Assembly (NCBI GenBank): GCA_003246895.1
Contig: QKCL01000035.1
Location: 1-64,000, forward strand
DNA: 64,000 bases
Direction of reading: 5' to 3'
Source of the DNA: Spirochaetota bacterium
GTDB lineage: Bacteria; Spirochaetota; UBA4802; UBA5550
Each line of letters begins with the position of its first letter. Within the stretch, counting starts at the first letter, position 1. Under the pieces are notes generated by a model, which worked only from the letters and a program-made list of their open reading frames with translations, was not told the DNA's origin and did not search any database. Below are positions 19,824 through 29,016 of this stretch, piece after piece. Made by a program: the position numbers and the translations under genes.

Positions 19824-21905
19824 TTATATCTTGAATGATGCGCCAACGCCTATATAACGCCCATCCTGCGGGTAGTATCCAAAGCTACTTGAATATCTCA
19901 TCCAGATATTGTTAAAGATGTTGGTGCAGGTTGCATAAACCTCAGTATTTTTATATGAGTACGTTGCCTTCATATCAGCGAAAACTGCTGAATCAAGTTC
20001 ATAGTCTTTGTCATTGAGGTCATCGCTGTACTGTTTGCCGAATCCGTAAACATCGAAAGAAACAAGGAATTTTCCAAATGAGGCATTATCAAGTGGATAT
20101 ACATCAAGACCAACTCTGAACTCATAGTCAGGTGTATTTTTTATCTTTTTGCCTTTGAGGTCCTGTATTACACTGCTGCTGTCTTTTAGCTGGCCCTTCT
20201 CCCATTCCGCATCTATGGTTGTAAACCCGATTCTGTAGCCTATTAGTTTTACAGGCCTTCCGTCTACTTCAAGCTCTATACCTTGGTGAATCGAATCACC
20301 ACCGTTGTAATACCCTTTAACATCGGTGCCTACATAATAATAAACAATTTTATCACTTATTTTTGTTCTATATGCAATAATGCTGTAATTAAAGGCTGAG
20401 TTGAAACGGTGTTTGAAACCAAGTTCAAATGTATCAAATACTTCGGGTTTAAGATCATCAACCTGAGGCAAAGTCAGATCAGAAGAATTTCCAGCATTTA
20501 CTGAAAGATTGTAAATATTGGTAAATGCATTAGAATGGTTGTAGTTCAAAAACAGGTTGCTATCTTCAAAAATTGCAATCGATGGAGATACATTATAATC
20601 ATAATTATTATCATATGTATGTGTAACATCGTCTTTTCCGGTACTTTCATCGTATCCATATTTATATTTTAAATAATTGTATCTCAAACCGGCAGTGAGT
20701 CTGAAAATTCCGATGGCAAGATCATTATTAACATTTATACCAAGACTGGATTTCTTTGAAACAATATCACTGCTTGTTTGGGATGCATCTGTATCTGCCT
20801 TGTTGACATAGGTCACATCATAATCATAAGTCTCAAAATTATAGTCGGCACCAATGTTAAAAGTATTTACAATACTATCTCCAAGGATAAAACGGTATCC
20901 TCCATTAGCTTTTGCTGAATATTGATGGTCAATACCATCATATTGGTAACGGCTGGTAGAAGTTGATCCAACATATAATTTATCATAAAACTCATCCTGT
21001 TTCCCGTATGTCAGATATGCGTTCAGAATAATATTATCTTTGTCATAGTTGAAGTTCAAACCTGATGTGTATTGTGTAAACTCCTTGGGGCATCCAGGTG
21101 TACCGTTTGCAATGTCACGGGGATTATCTTCAGCATACTCCAAAGGTTTCATTCCCTGGGCAGAAGTGTATGCATTATTCATATAGTTGGCAACGAACTG
21201 CAGTTTGCCGCCATTTATATTCATGCCCACATTTCCGCCGATGCTTTTTGATTTATCATCGGTGTGTCTGAATCCGTCTGTTCTCATCCCTGAGGCATTA
21301 AGGCTATAGTCAAAAATACTCATTGTTCCGTTAATGTTCGCACTTTCTCTATATGTGTTCCAGCTGCCGTATTCAGCTGACAGCTGAGCGTGAAAAGTGT
21401 TTTCAGTTGAATCTTTTTTTCTTTTTCCTTTTTTGGTTGTAATGAGTATTACACCCTTGGCAGCATTTTTCCCGTAAATGGCAGTAGATGGAGACTTAAT
21501 TACCTCAATCTTCTCAATACTGTCCATTGGTATCAGGTCTATACTGCAGTAGTCAAATCTTCCGCCAAACATTGGCACACCATCTAAATAAACAACCGGG
21601 CCGCCGGACATTCCAGTAGGCCTTGTTCCCCTGATACTGAATTCAGTTCCGGAACTGTACCTCTGGTTTACCACCCCGGGAATCGTTGAAATATAGTCAC
21701 CAATTCTGGTTTTCCCGCTCTTCTTGATGTCTTCTGCTGTGATAACCGTAATCGATGAATTAGTATCCAAAATTTTTGTCTTTTTACCTGTTTCTGTTAC
21801 TACAACAGTACCAAGTACAGTGTCATTGTCAGTCTCTTCCTCCTGCGCAAAAACAGGCAGAATCGACAAAGACACTAACAGTGAAACATAAATCAAACGT
21901 CTCAT
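19824..21905 (-). CDS. TonB-dependent outer-membrane receptor, BtuB-like (copy 1)
   Basis: Signal peptide; plug domain (IGDYISTIPGVVNQRYSSGTEFSIRGTRP, IEKIEVIKSPSTAIYGKNAAKGVILITTK); C-terminal barrel; cobalamin riboswitch upstream. Confidence 0.92.
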   Translation of the reverse strand: MRRLIYVSLLVSLSILPVFAQEEETDNDTVLGTVVVTETGKKTKILDTNSSITVITAEDIKKSGKTRIGDYISTIPGVVNQRYSSGTEFSIRGTRPTGMSGGPVVYLDGVPMFGGRFDYCSIDLIPMDSIEKIEVIKSPSTAIYGKNAAKGVILITTKKGKRKKDSTENTFHAQLSAEYGSWNTYRESANINGTMSIFDYSLNASGMRTDGFRHTDDKSKSIGGNVGMNINGGKLQFVANYMNNAYTSAQGMKPLEYAEDNPRDIANGTPGCPKEFTQYTSGLNFNYDKDNIILNAYLTYGKQDEFYDKLYVGSTSTSRYQYDGIDHQYSAKANGGYRFILGDSIVNTFNIGADYNFETYDYDVTYVNKADTDASQTSSDIVSKKSSLGINVNNDLAIGIFRLTAGLRYNYLKYKYGYDESTGKDDVTHTYDNNYDYNVSPSIAIFEDSNLFLNYNHSNAFTNIYNLSVNAGNSSDLTLPQVDDLKPEVFDTFELGFKHRFNSAFNYSIIAYRTKISDKIVYYYVGTDVKGYYNGGDSIHQGIELEVDGRPVKLIGYRIGFTTIDAEWEKGQLKDSSSVIQDLKGKKIKNTPDYEFRVGLDVYPLDNASFGKFLVSFDVYGFGKQYSDDLNDKDYELDSAVFADMKATYSYKNTEVYATCTNIFNNIWMRYSSSFGYYPQDGRYIGVGASFKI

Positions 21906-21926
21906 TTTTTACCTCTCTCTTATTTA

Positions 21927-21991
21927 TTCAGTGATTTTTCGGGATAAAAAGAGATACCTGAATCTCTTTGATACCGGTATTGCCGTACCGG
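21927..21991 (-). ncRNA. Candidate structured leader element, copy A
   Basis: Minus strand: CCGGTA-CGGCAA-TACCGG, then hairpin AAAGAGAT-TCAGGT-ATCTCTTT, then AAATCACTGAA; lies between a cobalamin riboswitch terminator and the TonB receptor. Confidence 0.55.
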
Positions 21992-22014
21992 AACAACTTC
22001 CAGTCTCAGGGCAC

Positions 22015-22250
22015 AAAAAAACCCCATGACCTATCAGACATGGGGCTCCCTATTTACCTCATTACTGAAATTCCCAATCCCGTAGGGAACAATTCATGAC
22101 AGGGCAGGTCTTCTGACTTCCATCTCTTCCTTAATCACCGGCCTTCCCGCGTTAGTACGCAGTGGCATCTACGGCTTTAGTCAATGGTTACAGCGGCGGG
22201 TCCGTACCCGATTTGAACGGGTTTCCCTATTAATCCAAATAGAACCTTGT
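22015..22250 (-). promoter_or_regulatory. Cobalamin riboswitch 1 with intrinsic terminator
   Basis: Minus strand: GGACCCGCCGCTGTAACC, GATGCCACTGCG, AGTCAGAAGACCTGCC, then CCCCATG...CATGGGG-TTTTTTT. Confidence 0.95.
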
Positions 22251-22378
22251 CATTTATTAAAAGTTGTTGCATACAGAAAATTCTGAAAGAAAATTTTGTA
22301 AAGTTTATTTTAAAAAAATGTAACTTTTTAACAGAAATACCTATTTAACCGCAACCGGTACCGTTGATAATCCGCTTT

Positions 22379-23623
22379 CTATTTGCCAGCACCGCAGATA
22401 CTCTTAATCAGTCCATGGTCCGAATCAAAAAAAATTGCATTACTACTGCCGTTTTCAATATTAAGGGACTCGAACTCCTTGCGGCTTCTTAATGTATAGA
22501 GTTTCTTTCCGGACTTAAGAGCTTTCCCTATAAGCCTTGTATTGGCTCTGTTGAGATCACCAATAATAAATCCGGTATCTATAACATAGTCTGCTTCCAG
22601 CATAAGTTTTTCACTCTCTTTTATTGATGATTCATCAATCATTGCATAGGGTTTTGCGCCAACAACTTTCATTTCCAGAGAAGTGGCTACGTGATAGTCA
22701 ATTTCGTTCTCATGAATAGTGCCGGACGAAACATCAAATCCGGATTTAAGAAATGACCTGAACAGTACTGCACCATAACTCGAACCGGAAACACAAAAAA
22801 TCTTTTTCCCTTTTACATGATCAGACCAATACCTTATTTCAATTGACCCAAGAGTTCTGTCATAACAGACAGTATCAATATCATAAAGACTCCTGACATT
22901 ATCCTCGTTTAAAACCTCCTCCGGAATACCCCAGTCGAGTATCCGACCTTCCTTAACCAGTGCAACCTGATCTGAAATTCGTGCAGCAAGGTCAATATCG
23001 TGAAGAGAGGCAACTATGGTAATATTCTTTTCCCGGCATGAATTTCTCAGGATTGACATCACCTCCAGCCGGTGTTTCAGGTCAAGATGTGACGTTGGTT
23101 CATCAAGAATTATGTATTCAGGGTCCTGACAAATGGCCCTTGCAATGTATAATTTCTGTTTCTCTCCGTCGCTCATCTGGTTCATCTGCCGGTTTGCAAG
23201 ATCTCCTGCATTCACCAGCTTCAAGGATTCCATTACATGTTCTCTGTCATCGTCTGAAAGCCTGCCGATGAAATCGGTATGAGGATATCTTCCCATAGCC
23301 GCAAATTCAAAACCGGTAAAAAGTTCTGTATTCAGTTTGGTGGTAAGGACTACCGCTAGCTTTTTGGCAAGTTCCTTCTGGGAATATTCACTGATATCCC
23401 TGTTATTCATTAGAATGGTTCCGTTAAGACGTTCCAGGTGACGGCTCAATGTACGCAGGAGAGTCGTTTTCCCCACTCCGTTTGGACCAAGTATTGAAAT
23501 AAAACACCCTTTCCCTATGTGTGCTTCTATATCTGAGAGTACAGTCCTGTCACCGTACCCCACAGCAAGATTCTTAATTTCTATTACTTCATTCATTTTA
23601 TGGCTGTTTTCCGCCAGATTCAT
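22379..23623 (-). CDS. BtuD/FecE-like ABC ATPase with about 150-aa C-terminal extension
   Basis: Walker A LGPNGVGKTT, MSDGEKQKLYIARAI, IILDEPTSHLD; extra C-terminal region after about residue 260. Confidence 0.9.
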   Translation of the reverse strand: MNLAENSHKMNEVIEIKNLAVGYGDRTVLSDIEAHIGKGCFISILGPNGVGKTTLLRTLSRHLERLNGTILMNNRDISEYSQKELAKKLAVVLTTKLNTELFTGFEFAAMGRYPHTDFIGRLSDDDREHVMESLKLVNAGDLANRQMNQMSDGEKQKLYIARAICQDPEYIILDEPTSHLDLKHRLEVMSILRNSCREKNITIVASLHDIDLAARISDQVALVKEGRILDWGIPEEVLNEDNVRSLYDIDTVCYDRTLGSIEIRYWSDHVKGKKIFCVSGSSYGAVLFRSFLKSGFDVSSGTIHENEIDYHVATSLEMKVVGAKPYAMIDESSIKESEKLMLEADYVIDTGFIIGDLNRANTRLIGKALKSGKKLYTLRSRKEFESLNIENGSSNAIFFDSDHGLIKSICGAGK

Positions 23624-24651
23624 AGTGAATACCTCCTCTTTAGAAGCAGTGCAATAACAACTGGAGCCCCGAAAATAGCAGTAATTGATGAAAGCGGCAG
23701 TTCTGCGGGAGAAAAAACTGTCCTTGCGATGAGATCACAGATACATGTAATGAGTCCTCCAAGCAGCATGCAGGATGGGATCAGGACCCTGTTATTCTGG
23801 GTTCTAAGCAGAATTCTGCTCATGTGTGGAACCGCCATCCCGATAAACCCAATGGGTCCGGCAAATGCAGTTACAAGCGCTGCGAGTGCACATGCAAAAA
23901 GTACTATGCCGAGCCTGAATCTCTTTATATTTACTCCCATTGACTGCGCATATTCCTCCCCCAGAAGAAACGCATTAAGTGGTTTGCTGAACAAAAAGGT
24001 AACAACCAGAATTACACCACCAAGTGCAAGGAGTATGTTTACCTCGCTCCATGTAAATCCTGAAAAACTGCCATTCCCCCAGAGAATAAATCCTTTTATC
24101 TTCTGTGCATTTGCAAAGGCTACAAGAATACTTGTAACAGCCGAAGTTATATACCCCAGCATGATACCAATCAGAAGAAGAGAAATTATATTTCTCATTC
24201 TTGCAGCTACCCCAATAATTACCATCATAACTGTAAAGGCTCCGGCAAAGGACGCAAATACTGTCATATAGGGGCTGATACCCGCAAAGCCAAGACTCAG
24301 GGTTGAAAGCATGACTATACCCACAGAAAGTGTTGCTCCTGATGAAATCCCGAGTATATATGGACCTACAATGGGATTTCTAAAACAGATCTGCATCAAC
24401 AGACCGGAGACAGCAAGCAAACCTCCTCCCATCAAAGAAGCAACTATTCTTGGTATCCTTATATTTAAAAGGATAAAACTTTCAGGACTGTCCGATGGCA
24501 CACCCCCTGTAATAATACTCATTATCTTCTCAAGATCAAGGTCTATGGCCCCATTGAAAAGGTTAATAGACGCAACCGCCAGTGCAAGGACAAGGAATAC
24601 CGGAAGAAAATACATATAACGTTTGTTTTCTTTTACTACTATCTGATTCAT
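23620..24651 (-). CDS. FecCD/BtuC-family ABC permease
   Basis: RIPRIVASLMGGGLLAVSGLLMQICFRNPIVGPYILGISSGATL, GFIGMAVPHMSR. Confidence 0.93.
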   Translation of the reverse strand: MNQIVVKENKRYMYFLPVFLVLALAVASINLFNGAIDLDLEKIMSIITGGVPSDSPESFILLNIRIPRIVASLMGGGLLAVSGLLMQICFRNPIVGPYILGISSGATLSVGIVMLSTLSLGFAGISPYMTVFASFAGAFTVMMVIIGVAARMRNIISLLLIGIMLGYITSAVTSILVAFANAQKIKGFILWGNGSFSGFTWSEVNILLALGGVILVVTFLFSKPLNAFLLGEEYAQSMGVNIKRFRLGIVLFACALAALVTAFAGPIGFIGMAVPHMSRILLRTQNNRVLIPSCMLLGGLITCICDLIARTVFSPAELPLSSITAIFGAPVVIALLLKRRYSL

Positions 24652-24660
24652 AACTCTTAC

Positions 24661-25722
24661 CTATTTGAGTTTAATAAAGTATTTGTATTTGGGTTCCCCA
24701 AAAATTGCAGGCTGAATTATAGATGCTATTTCATACATAACTTCATCCAGCTTATGGTATGACTCATAGTATATCTCTTTGGGAGAATAGATGTTACCCG
24801 ATATCATGGGTTTAATCTTTCTCATTATGGGATTCTCGATGGCAAGCTGTTTCTTGGTATTTATACCAGTCTTTGCTGAACGGTATGTGAACATTACATC
24901 AGCGGTTCTTCCTGCAAGAAAAAACCTTTCCAGTGTTATTTCAAGACAGGAAGTTCCCTGAACATCGTCCAGTTCATATTCACCGCCTGAAACCTTCACA
25001 AGTTCACTGACCCATGCATTCTTCGGCTCCACAAGAACCCTCTTATTGTATACATCACCCCATATTACACGCGGCCTTTTCCCGGCTGCTGCAGATTTTT
25101 TCCTTATATCATTTGCAGCCTTCAGAAACTTCCCGCAGAAGACTTCAGCTTCTTTCTCCTTTTCATAAAAGGGGGCCACAAACTTGACATACTTTATCTG
25201 CGCTTCAAGTCCCAGAGCTGAATCTGTACTTGTAATTATTACCGGAATTTTCATTTTATCAAGAACAGGTACTATAGCTGTATTCCATGTAAAAACAACA
25301 TCAGGCTTTGTCTGTTTTAAAAGTTCATAGTTTATCATTGAACTCTGTCCGATAAAGACAATTTTTCCATTATCGAGTGACTGCCTGATAAACTCATTGG
25401 TCCAGTCTTTCTTTTCCTGGGTAACCCCAACCAGAACCTGTTTTAAAATTCCAAATCCCATAAGGAACGACACATCGCATGTAGAATATGCAATTACCCT
25501 CTTAACAGGTGTGTAAACAACAGTTGCTTCTCCGATATTTTCGGGAGGCTTCTTGCCTCTGGGAACAAGTATAAACTTGCGGCCTATACCGTCTCCAACC
25601 TCGGTATACCCTTCACATTTTTTTACAGTGAAAGCGCCAATTGATTCAAACGAGTTTTTACTGCATGATGAAAAAATCATAAATGAAAACGCAGTAATGA
25701 TGATATATTTAAAAAAATTCAT
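24661..25722 (-). CDS. ABC substrate-binding lipoprotein (BtuF/FepB-like)
   Basis: Lipobox FSSC; RVIAYSTCDVSFLMGFGILKQVLVGV and KPDVVFTW; next to FecCD permease and ATPase. Confidence 0.85.
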   Translation of the reverse strand: MNFFKYIIITAFSFMIFSSCSKNSFESIGAFTVKKCEGYTEVGDGIGRKFILVPRGKKPPENIGEATVVYTPVKRVIAYSTCDVSFLMGFGILKQVLVGVTQEKKDWTNEFIRQSLDNGKIVFIGQSSMINYELLKQTKPDVVFTWNTAIVPVLDKMKIPVIITSTDSALGLEAQIKYVKFVAPFYEKEKEAEVFCGKFLKAANDIRKKSAAAGKRPRVIWGDVYNKRVLVEPKNAWVSELVKVSGGEYELDDVQGTSCLEITLERFFLAGRTADVMFTYRSAKTGINTKKQLAIENPIMRKIKPMISGNIYSPKEIYYESYHKLDEVMYEIASIIQPAIFGEPKYKYFIKLK

Positions 25723-26531
25723 CTATCTCCTCTCTGAGTATTTTTAAAATTGTATATGATATACAGAAAAGTTCCTGTTATAAAAAGTATTATACCCATG
25801 ATAAAAAGCGGTATTCCGGCATTCTTTCTTATGGTCAGGTTTACCGAAATTTCTCTTGACATGGATCTTCCCGACTTCGGAGTGAAATCATTCAAATGAA
25901 TACTGTACCCTCTGAAATAGACAGGGTTGTTTAACCCGAAAACTTTTCTCTCCATTGTATCACCTTCCGATATTTCCAGATCTATTCGAGGATCAATAAA
26001 CTTTCCGTTAAGGCCTTCATATAGTCTGCTTTTATACGGGGTTGCGCTGAACTTCAGCAAGCTAATCTTTATGTCGGTCTCATGAATTGTGACCGGACAA
26101 TCCTTTCTGAGAATATTATTATATGAATTAATTCCGAACGAATAAAGCATGAAGTACCCAAGCAGCAGAATTATGAATGAAAAATGCATAATATGCGGAG
26201 AAAGAAGAAGCAGTACTAAATTATCTTTTTTCAGTTTATTGTATCGACTCAGTATTATCCATGTTCTGTCAAGGGTACAGAAAAAAGTATTCATACCAAG
26301 GAGAAACATGAATACTATAAAAAGATAGAACCACCATGTATATGCCAGGTTGTTCTGTCCATAGGTCTGCAGCCATTCCAAAAGACTCAATGTGTTAAGA
26401 GGAACAAAGACTTCACTATTAAGATTATAAAAAACAGAACCCACGAATAGACTGATTGAAACCAGCAGCAAAAAAATTCTTGCAAGTGCGATACTCCCGA
26501 GTATTGATATTACTTTTGTAATATTCATCAC
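25719..26531 (-). CDS. ResB/CcsB-like membrane protein
   Basis: Hydrophobic N-terminal segments, large extracytoplasmic loop (GYSIHLNDFTPKSG), C-terminal TM; overlaps the CcsA-like gene. Confidence 0.65.
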   Translation of the reverse strand: MMNITKVISILGSIALARIFLLLVSISLFVGSVFYNLNSEVFVPLNTLSLLEWLQTYGQNNLAYTWWFYLFIVFMFLLGMNTFFCTLDRTWIILSRYNKLKKDNLVLLLLSPHIMHFSFIILLLGYFMLYSFGINSYNNILRKDCPVTIHETDIKISLLKFSATPYKSRLYEGLNGKFIDPRIDLEISEGDTMERKVFGLNNPVYFRGYSIHLNDFTPKSGRSMSREISVNLTIRKNAGIPLFIMGIILFITGTFLYIIYNFKNTQRGDR

Positions 26532-27292
26532 ATACCCCCAGGTATTGCAAATTTCCCGGTATCAGGGATATAGGTAAACAATATTGTCAGAAGCCCTCCT
26601 AGAAGTGCCGCTTTAAAAAGTTTCGAATTTTCAGTCTTTCTGCCAATTTTAAGATGAAGGTACCAGGAATAGTAAAACCATACTCCGGCCATGGCCAGGA
26701 AAATATGTGACTGCCACTGTACAGGATTTCCCCATCCCACAAATGACCACATAGCACCTGAGAACATACCGATACACTGCATTGCAAAACCTGCAATTAT
26801 GAGGTTTGTATTGAACCTGAGAAGATTCGACTTGAATGATTCTTCATTTTTACCGAATACTCCATACAGAGCAAGCACAAACGAAACCATATATGCAGCC
26901 CTTGCTCCGGATGAAAAAACCGAAAAAATATGAGCAAATATCGTGTTCGTCTTAATAAAACTTACATAGATATCTGCAGGAAAAAAGGCACTAAACAGAG
27001 AAACAGACGCAGTCAGACCGGTCAGGAGAAGAGTTACCCTTTCGAAACCGGTGAAGAATATCATATAAATGGATATGATACCGCAGGCTGCAGAAATCAG
27101 GTAGGACTCCTGAAACAGTGTAACAAGCGGCCAGTTCAAAATAATCTTAATGATACAGGAAACTGACGTGCAGAGCACCCCTCCTGCAAAAATATAATTT
27201 CTTACTCTTCCAGACCTTATAAAAGAGACCAGGAAGGAGAGTGAACAAATTACTGAACCTGCCAGAAATAGCAGAGAAATATTTCCCCTCAT
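26528..27292 (-). CDS. CcsA/CcmC-like heme-handling membrane protein
   Basis: Polytopic; GAMWSFVGWGNPVQWQSH resembles a degenerate tryptophan-rich heme-handling motif. Confidence 0.65.
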   Translation of the reverse strand: MRGNISLLFLAGSVICSLSFLVSFIRSGRVRNYIFAGGVLCTSVSCIIKIILNWPLVTLFQESYLISAACGIISIYMIFFTGFERVTLLLTGLTASVSLFSAFFPADIYVSFIKTNTIFAHIFSVFSSGARAAYMVSFVLALYGVFGKNEESFKSNLLRFNTNLIIAGFAMQCIGMFSGAMWSFVGWGNPVQWQSHIFLAMAGVWFYYSWYLHLKIGRKTENSKLFKAALLGGLLTILFTYIPDTGKFAIPGGM

Positions 27293-27301
27293 TGCCAGTA
27301 C

Positions 27302-28036
27302 CTAATCCCTTGCCTTTACTACTACCCGTACTGCCATTATGAAACATAGCAGACCCAGTACTGCAAGTACAGCAAATGGCTGATAACCTACAGTTTCTCC
27401 ATGCGATGCACCTCTTATGGCATGGGAAGCATGCGTTAACGGAAGTATGTAAAGTACCTTCTGCACAAACAAAGGCATATTTTCAACTGGGAAAACAGTA
27501 CCTCCAAGAAATGACATTGGAGTAATGACAAAACTGGAAAGAAGCGACTGGTCAGCATGGGATTTTACAAGCATGGCAAGTCCCACTGCAAGTGAAGCAA
27601 AAAGAAAACTGTTCAGAATCACAGCAATCCAGAACTGAATGCCAAAATACAGTTTTACACCGGATAGCAGTCCCACGGCCAGTATTATGAAGACAGCAAG
27701 CAGAGCCCTTGTCATTCCGGCAAGGACCTCTCCTGCAACATATGAAACATTGCTTACAGGCGACGACTGAAATTCCTCAAAAATTTTCCAGTAGAATCTT
27801 GCCACATTTATTTCAGTGGCGATTCCGAATGAATAGACCATACTGCTCATTGCGACAAGACCTGGAATCAGAAATTCTATATAAGGTTTTCCTCCAACCT
27901 CAAGCCCTTTTCCAAGTCCTATACCAAAGGCGACATAATATAATACAGGAGAAACTGACATCGAAAGTATCTGCCTAATCTCCTTTCTCCTGAAAATCAA
28001 CAACTCTCTTAAATATACTGCAAAACATTTATTCAT
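27302..28036 (-). CDS. ABC-2 type permease (copy 1)
   Basis: ABC-2 membrane architecture, closely similar to 44843..45580; coupled to the adjacent ATPase. Confidence 0.88.
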   Translation of the reverse strand: MNKCFAVYLRELLIFRRKEIRQILSMSVSPVLYYVAFGIGLGKGLEVGGKPYIEFLIPGLVAMSSMVYSFGIATEINVARFYWKIFEEFQSSPVSNVSYVAGEVLAGMTRALLAVFIILAVGLLSGVKLYFGIQFWIAVILNSFLFASLAVGLAMLVKSHADQSLLSSFVITPMSFLGGTVFPVENMPLFVQKVLYILPLTHASHAIRGASHGETVGYQPFAVLAVLGLLCFIMAVRVVVKARD

Positions 28037-29016
28037 CAGTGTGCACTCCCGTGTTTATTACTGCTGTGTTTAGAAGAATCATGTGCACTTTGTGCGCTAT
28101 GTGCACCCCCTCCTCCATGAGGTCCATGCGCTCCTCCATGCGGCGATGCCCCGGCTGCTGAACCGTTCAGTCCACCGTTTTCGGCAATCTTAAGTCCTGT
28201 TCTGGCAATAAAGGCATCTTCCAGATTTACCCTTCTCTTTGTGCAGCAGAGTTCCCTGCCGTTTATGAACGCATCAAGACTCTGCATGTCCCTGAAGTAC
28301 TTTGTCACAAGTTCACCGTGAGCCATTATGTCCAGAGCCCATACGCCCATCTCATCTATAAAATGCTGCGGAGTATTCACGGAAACAATCTCTCCCTCCT
28401 GAAGGAATGCTACCCTGTCAGCGAGAAATTCAGCCTCTTCTATATAGTGAGTAGTAAGAAAAACCGTTGTCCCCTTCTGCTGTATTTTCTTGATCAGTGA
28501 CCATATCTTTCTTCTTATTACGGGATCAAGGCCCGCTGTGGGTTCATCGAGAAAAAGAATTCGTGGAGAATGCATCATGGCGCGGGCAATCATGACTCTT
28601 CTTTTCATACCGCCAGATAGTTCCATTACCCTGCTGTCAATACGGTCTGCTAGTTCCACATAATCAAGAACCTCTTTTATTGCAGCATCCCTGTCTTTTC
28701 TTGACATACCGTGAAGCCTTCCATGTATGTCGAGATTCTGCCTGATGGACAGTTCCTGATCAAGGTTTACCGCCTGTGTAACAAGACCGAACTGGTTTTT
28801 GCATTCAAGAACATTATCCTCTATACTGAATCCATTCAGCTTTGCTGAGCCAGATGTGCTTTTGGTAAGGCCTGTCAGTATTCTGATAGTAGTTGTCTTG
28901 CCTGAACCGTTTGGCCCCAGATATGCGAAGAGTTCACCTTTACCTACTTCAAGTGATATGCCCTTCAACGCCTGCACTCTGGGATATTTCTTCTGTAAAT
29001 TTTCTATATTAATCAT
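28036..29016 (-). CDS. ABC-2 exporter ATPase with His/Gly-rich C-terminal tail
   Basis: LGPNGSGKTTTIRILTGLT, LSGGMKRRVMIARAM, LFLDEPTAGLDP; tail SPHGGAHGPHGGGGAHSAQSAHDSSKHSSNKHGSAH. Confidence 0.9.
   Translation of the reverse strand: MINIENLQKKYPRVQALKGISLEVGKGELFAYLGPNGSGKTTTIRILTGLTKSTSGSAKLNGFSIEDNVLECKNQFGLVTQAVNLDQELSIRQNLDIHGRLHGMSRKDRDAAIKEVLDYVELADRIDSRVMELSGGMKRRVMIARAMMHSPRILFLDEPTAGLDPVIRRKIWSLIKKIQQKGTTVFLTTHYIEEAEFLADRVAFLQEGEIVSVNTPQHFIDEMGVWALDIMAHGELVTKYFRDMQSLDAFINGRELCCTKRRVNLEDAFIARTGLKIAENGGLNGSAAGASPHGGAHGPHGGGGAHSAQSAHDSSKHSSNKHGSAH

Noticed and set aside
22320-22378. AACCGCAACCGGTACCGTT near the end of the BtuD-like gene as a fourth copy of the new element
   Set aside because: It contains an ACCGGT palindrome but lacks the CGGCAA loop and the AAATCACTGAA tail.
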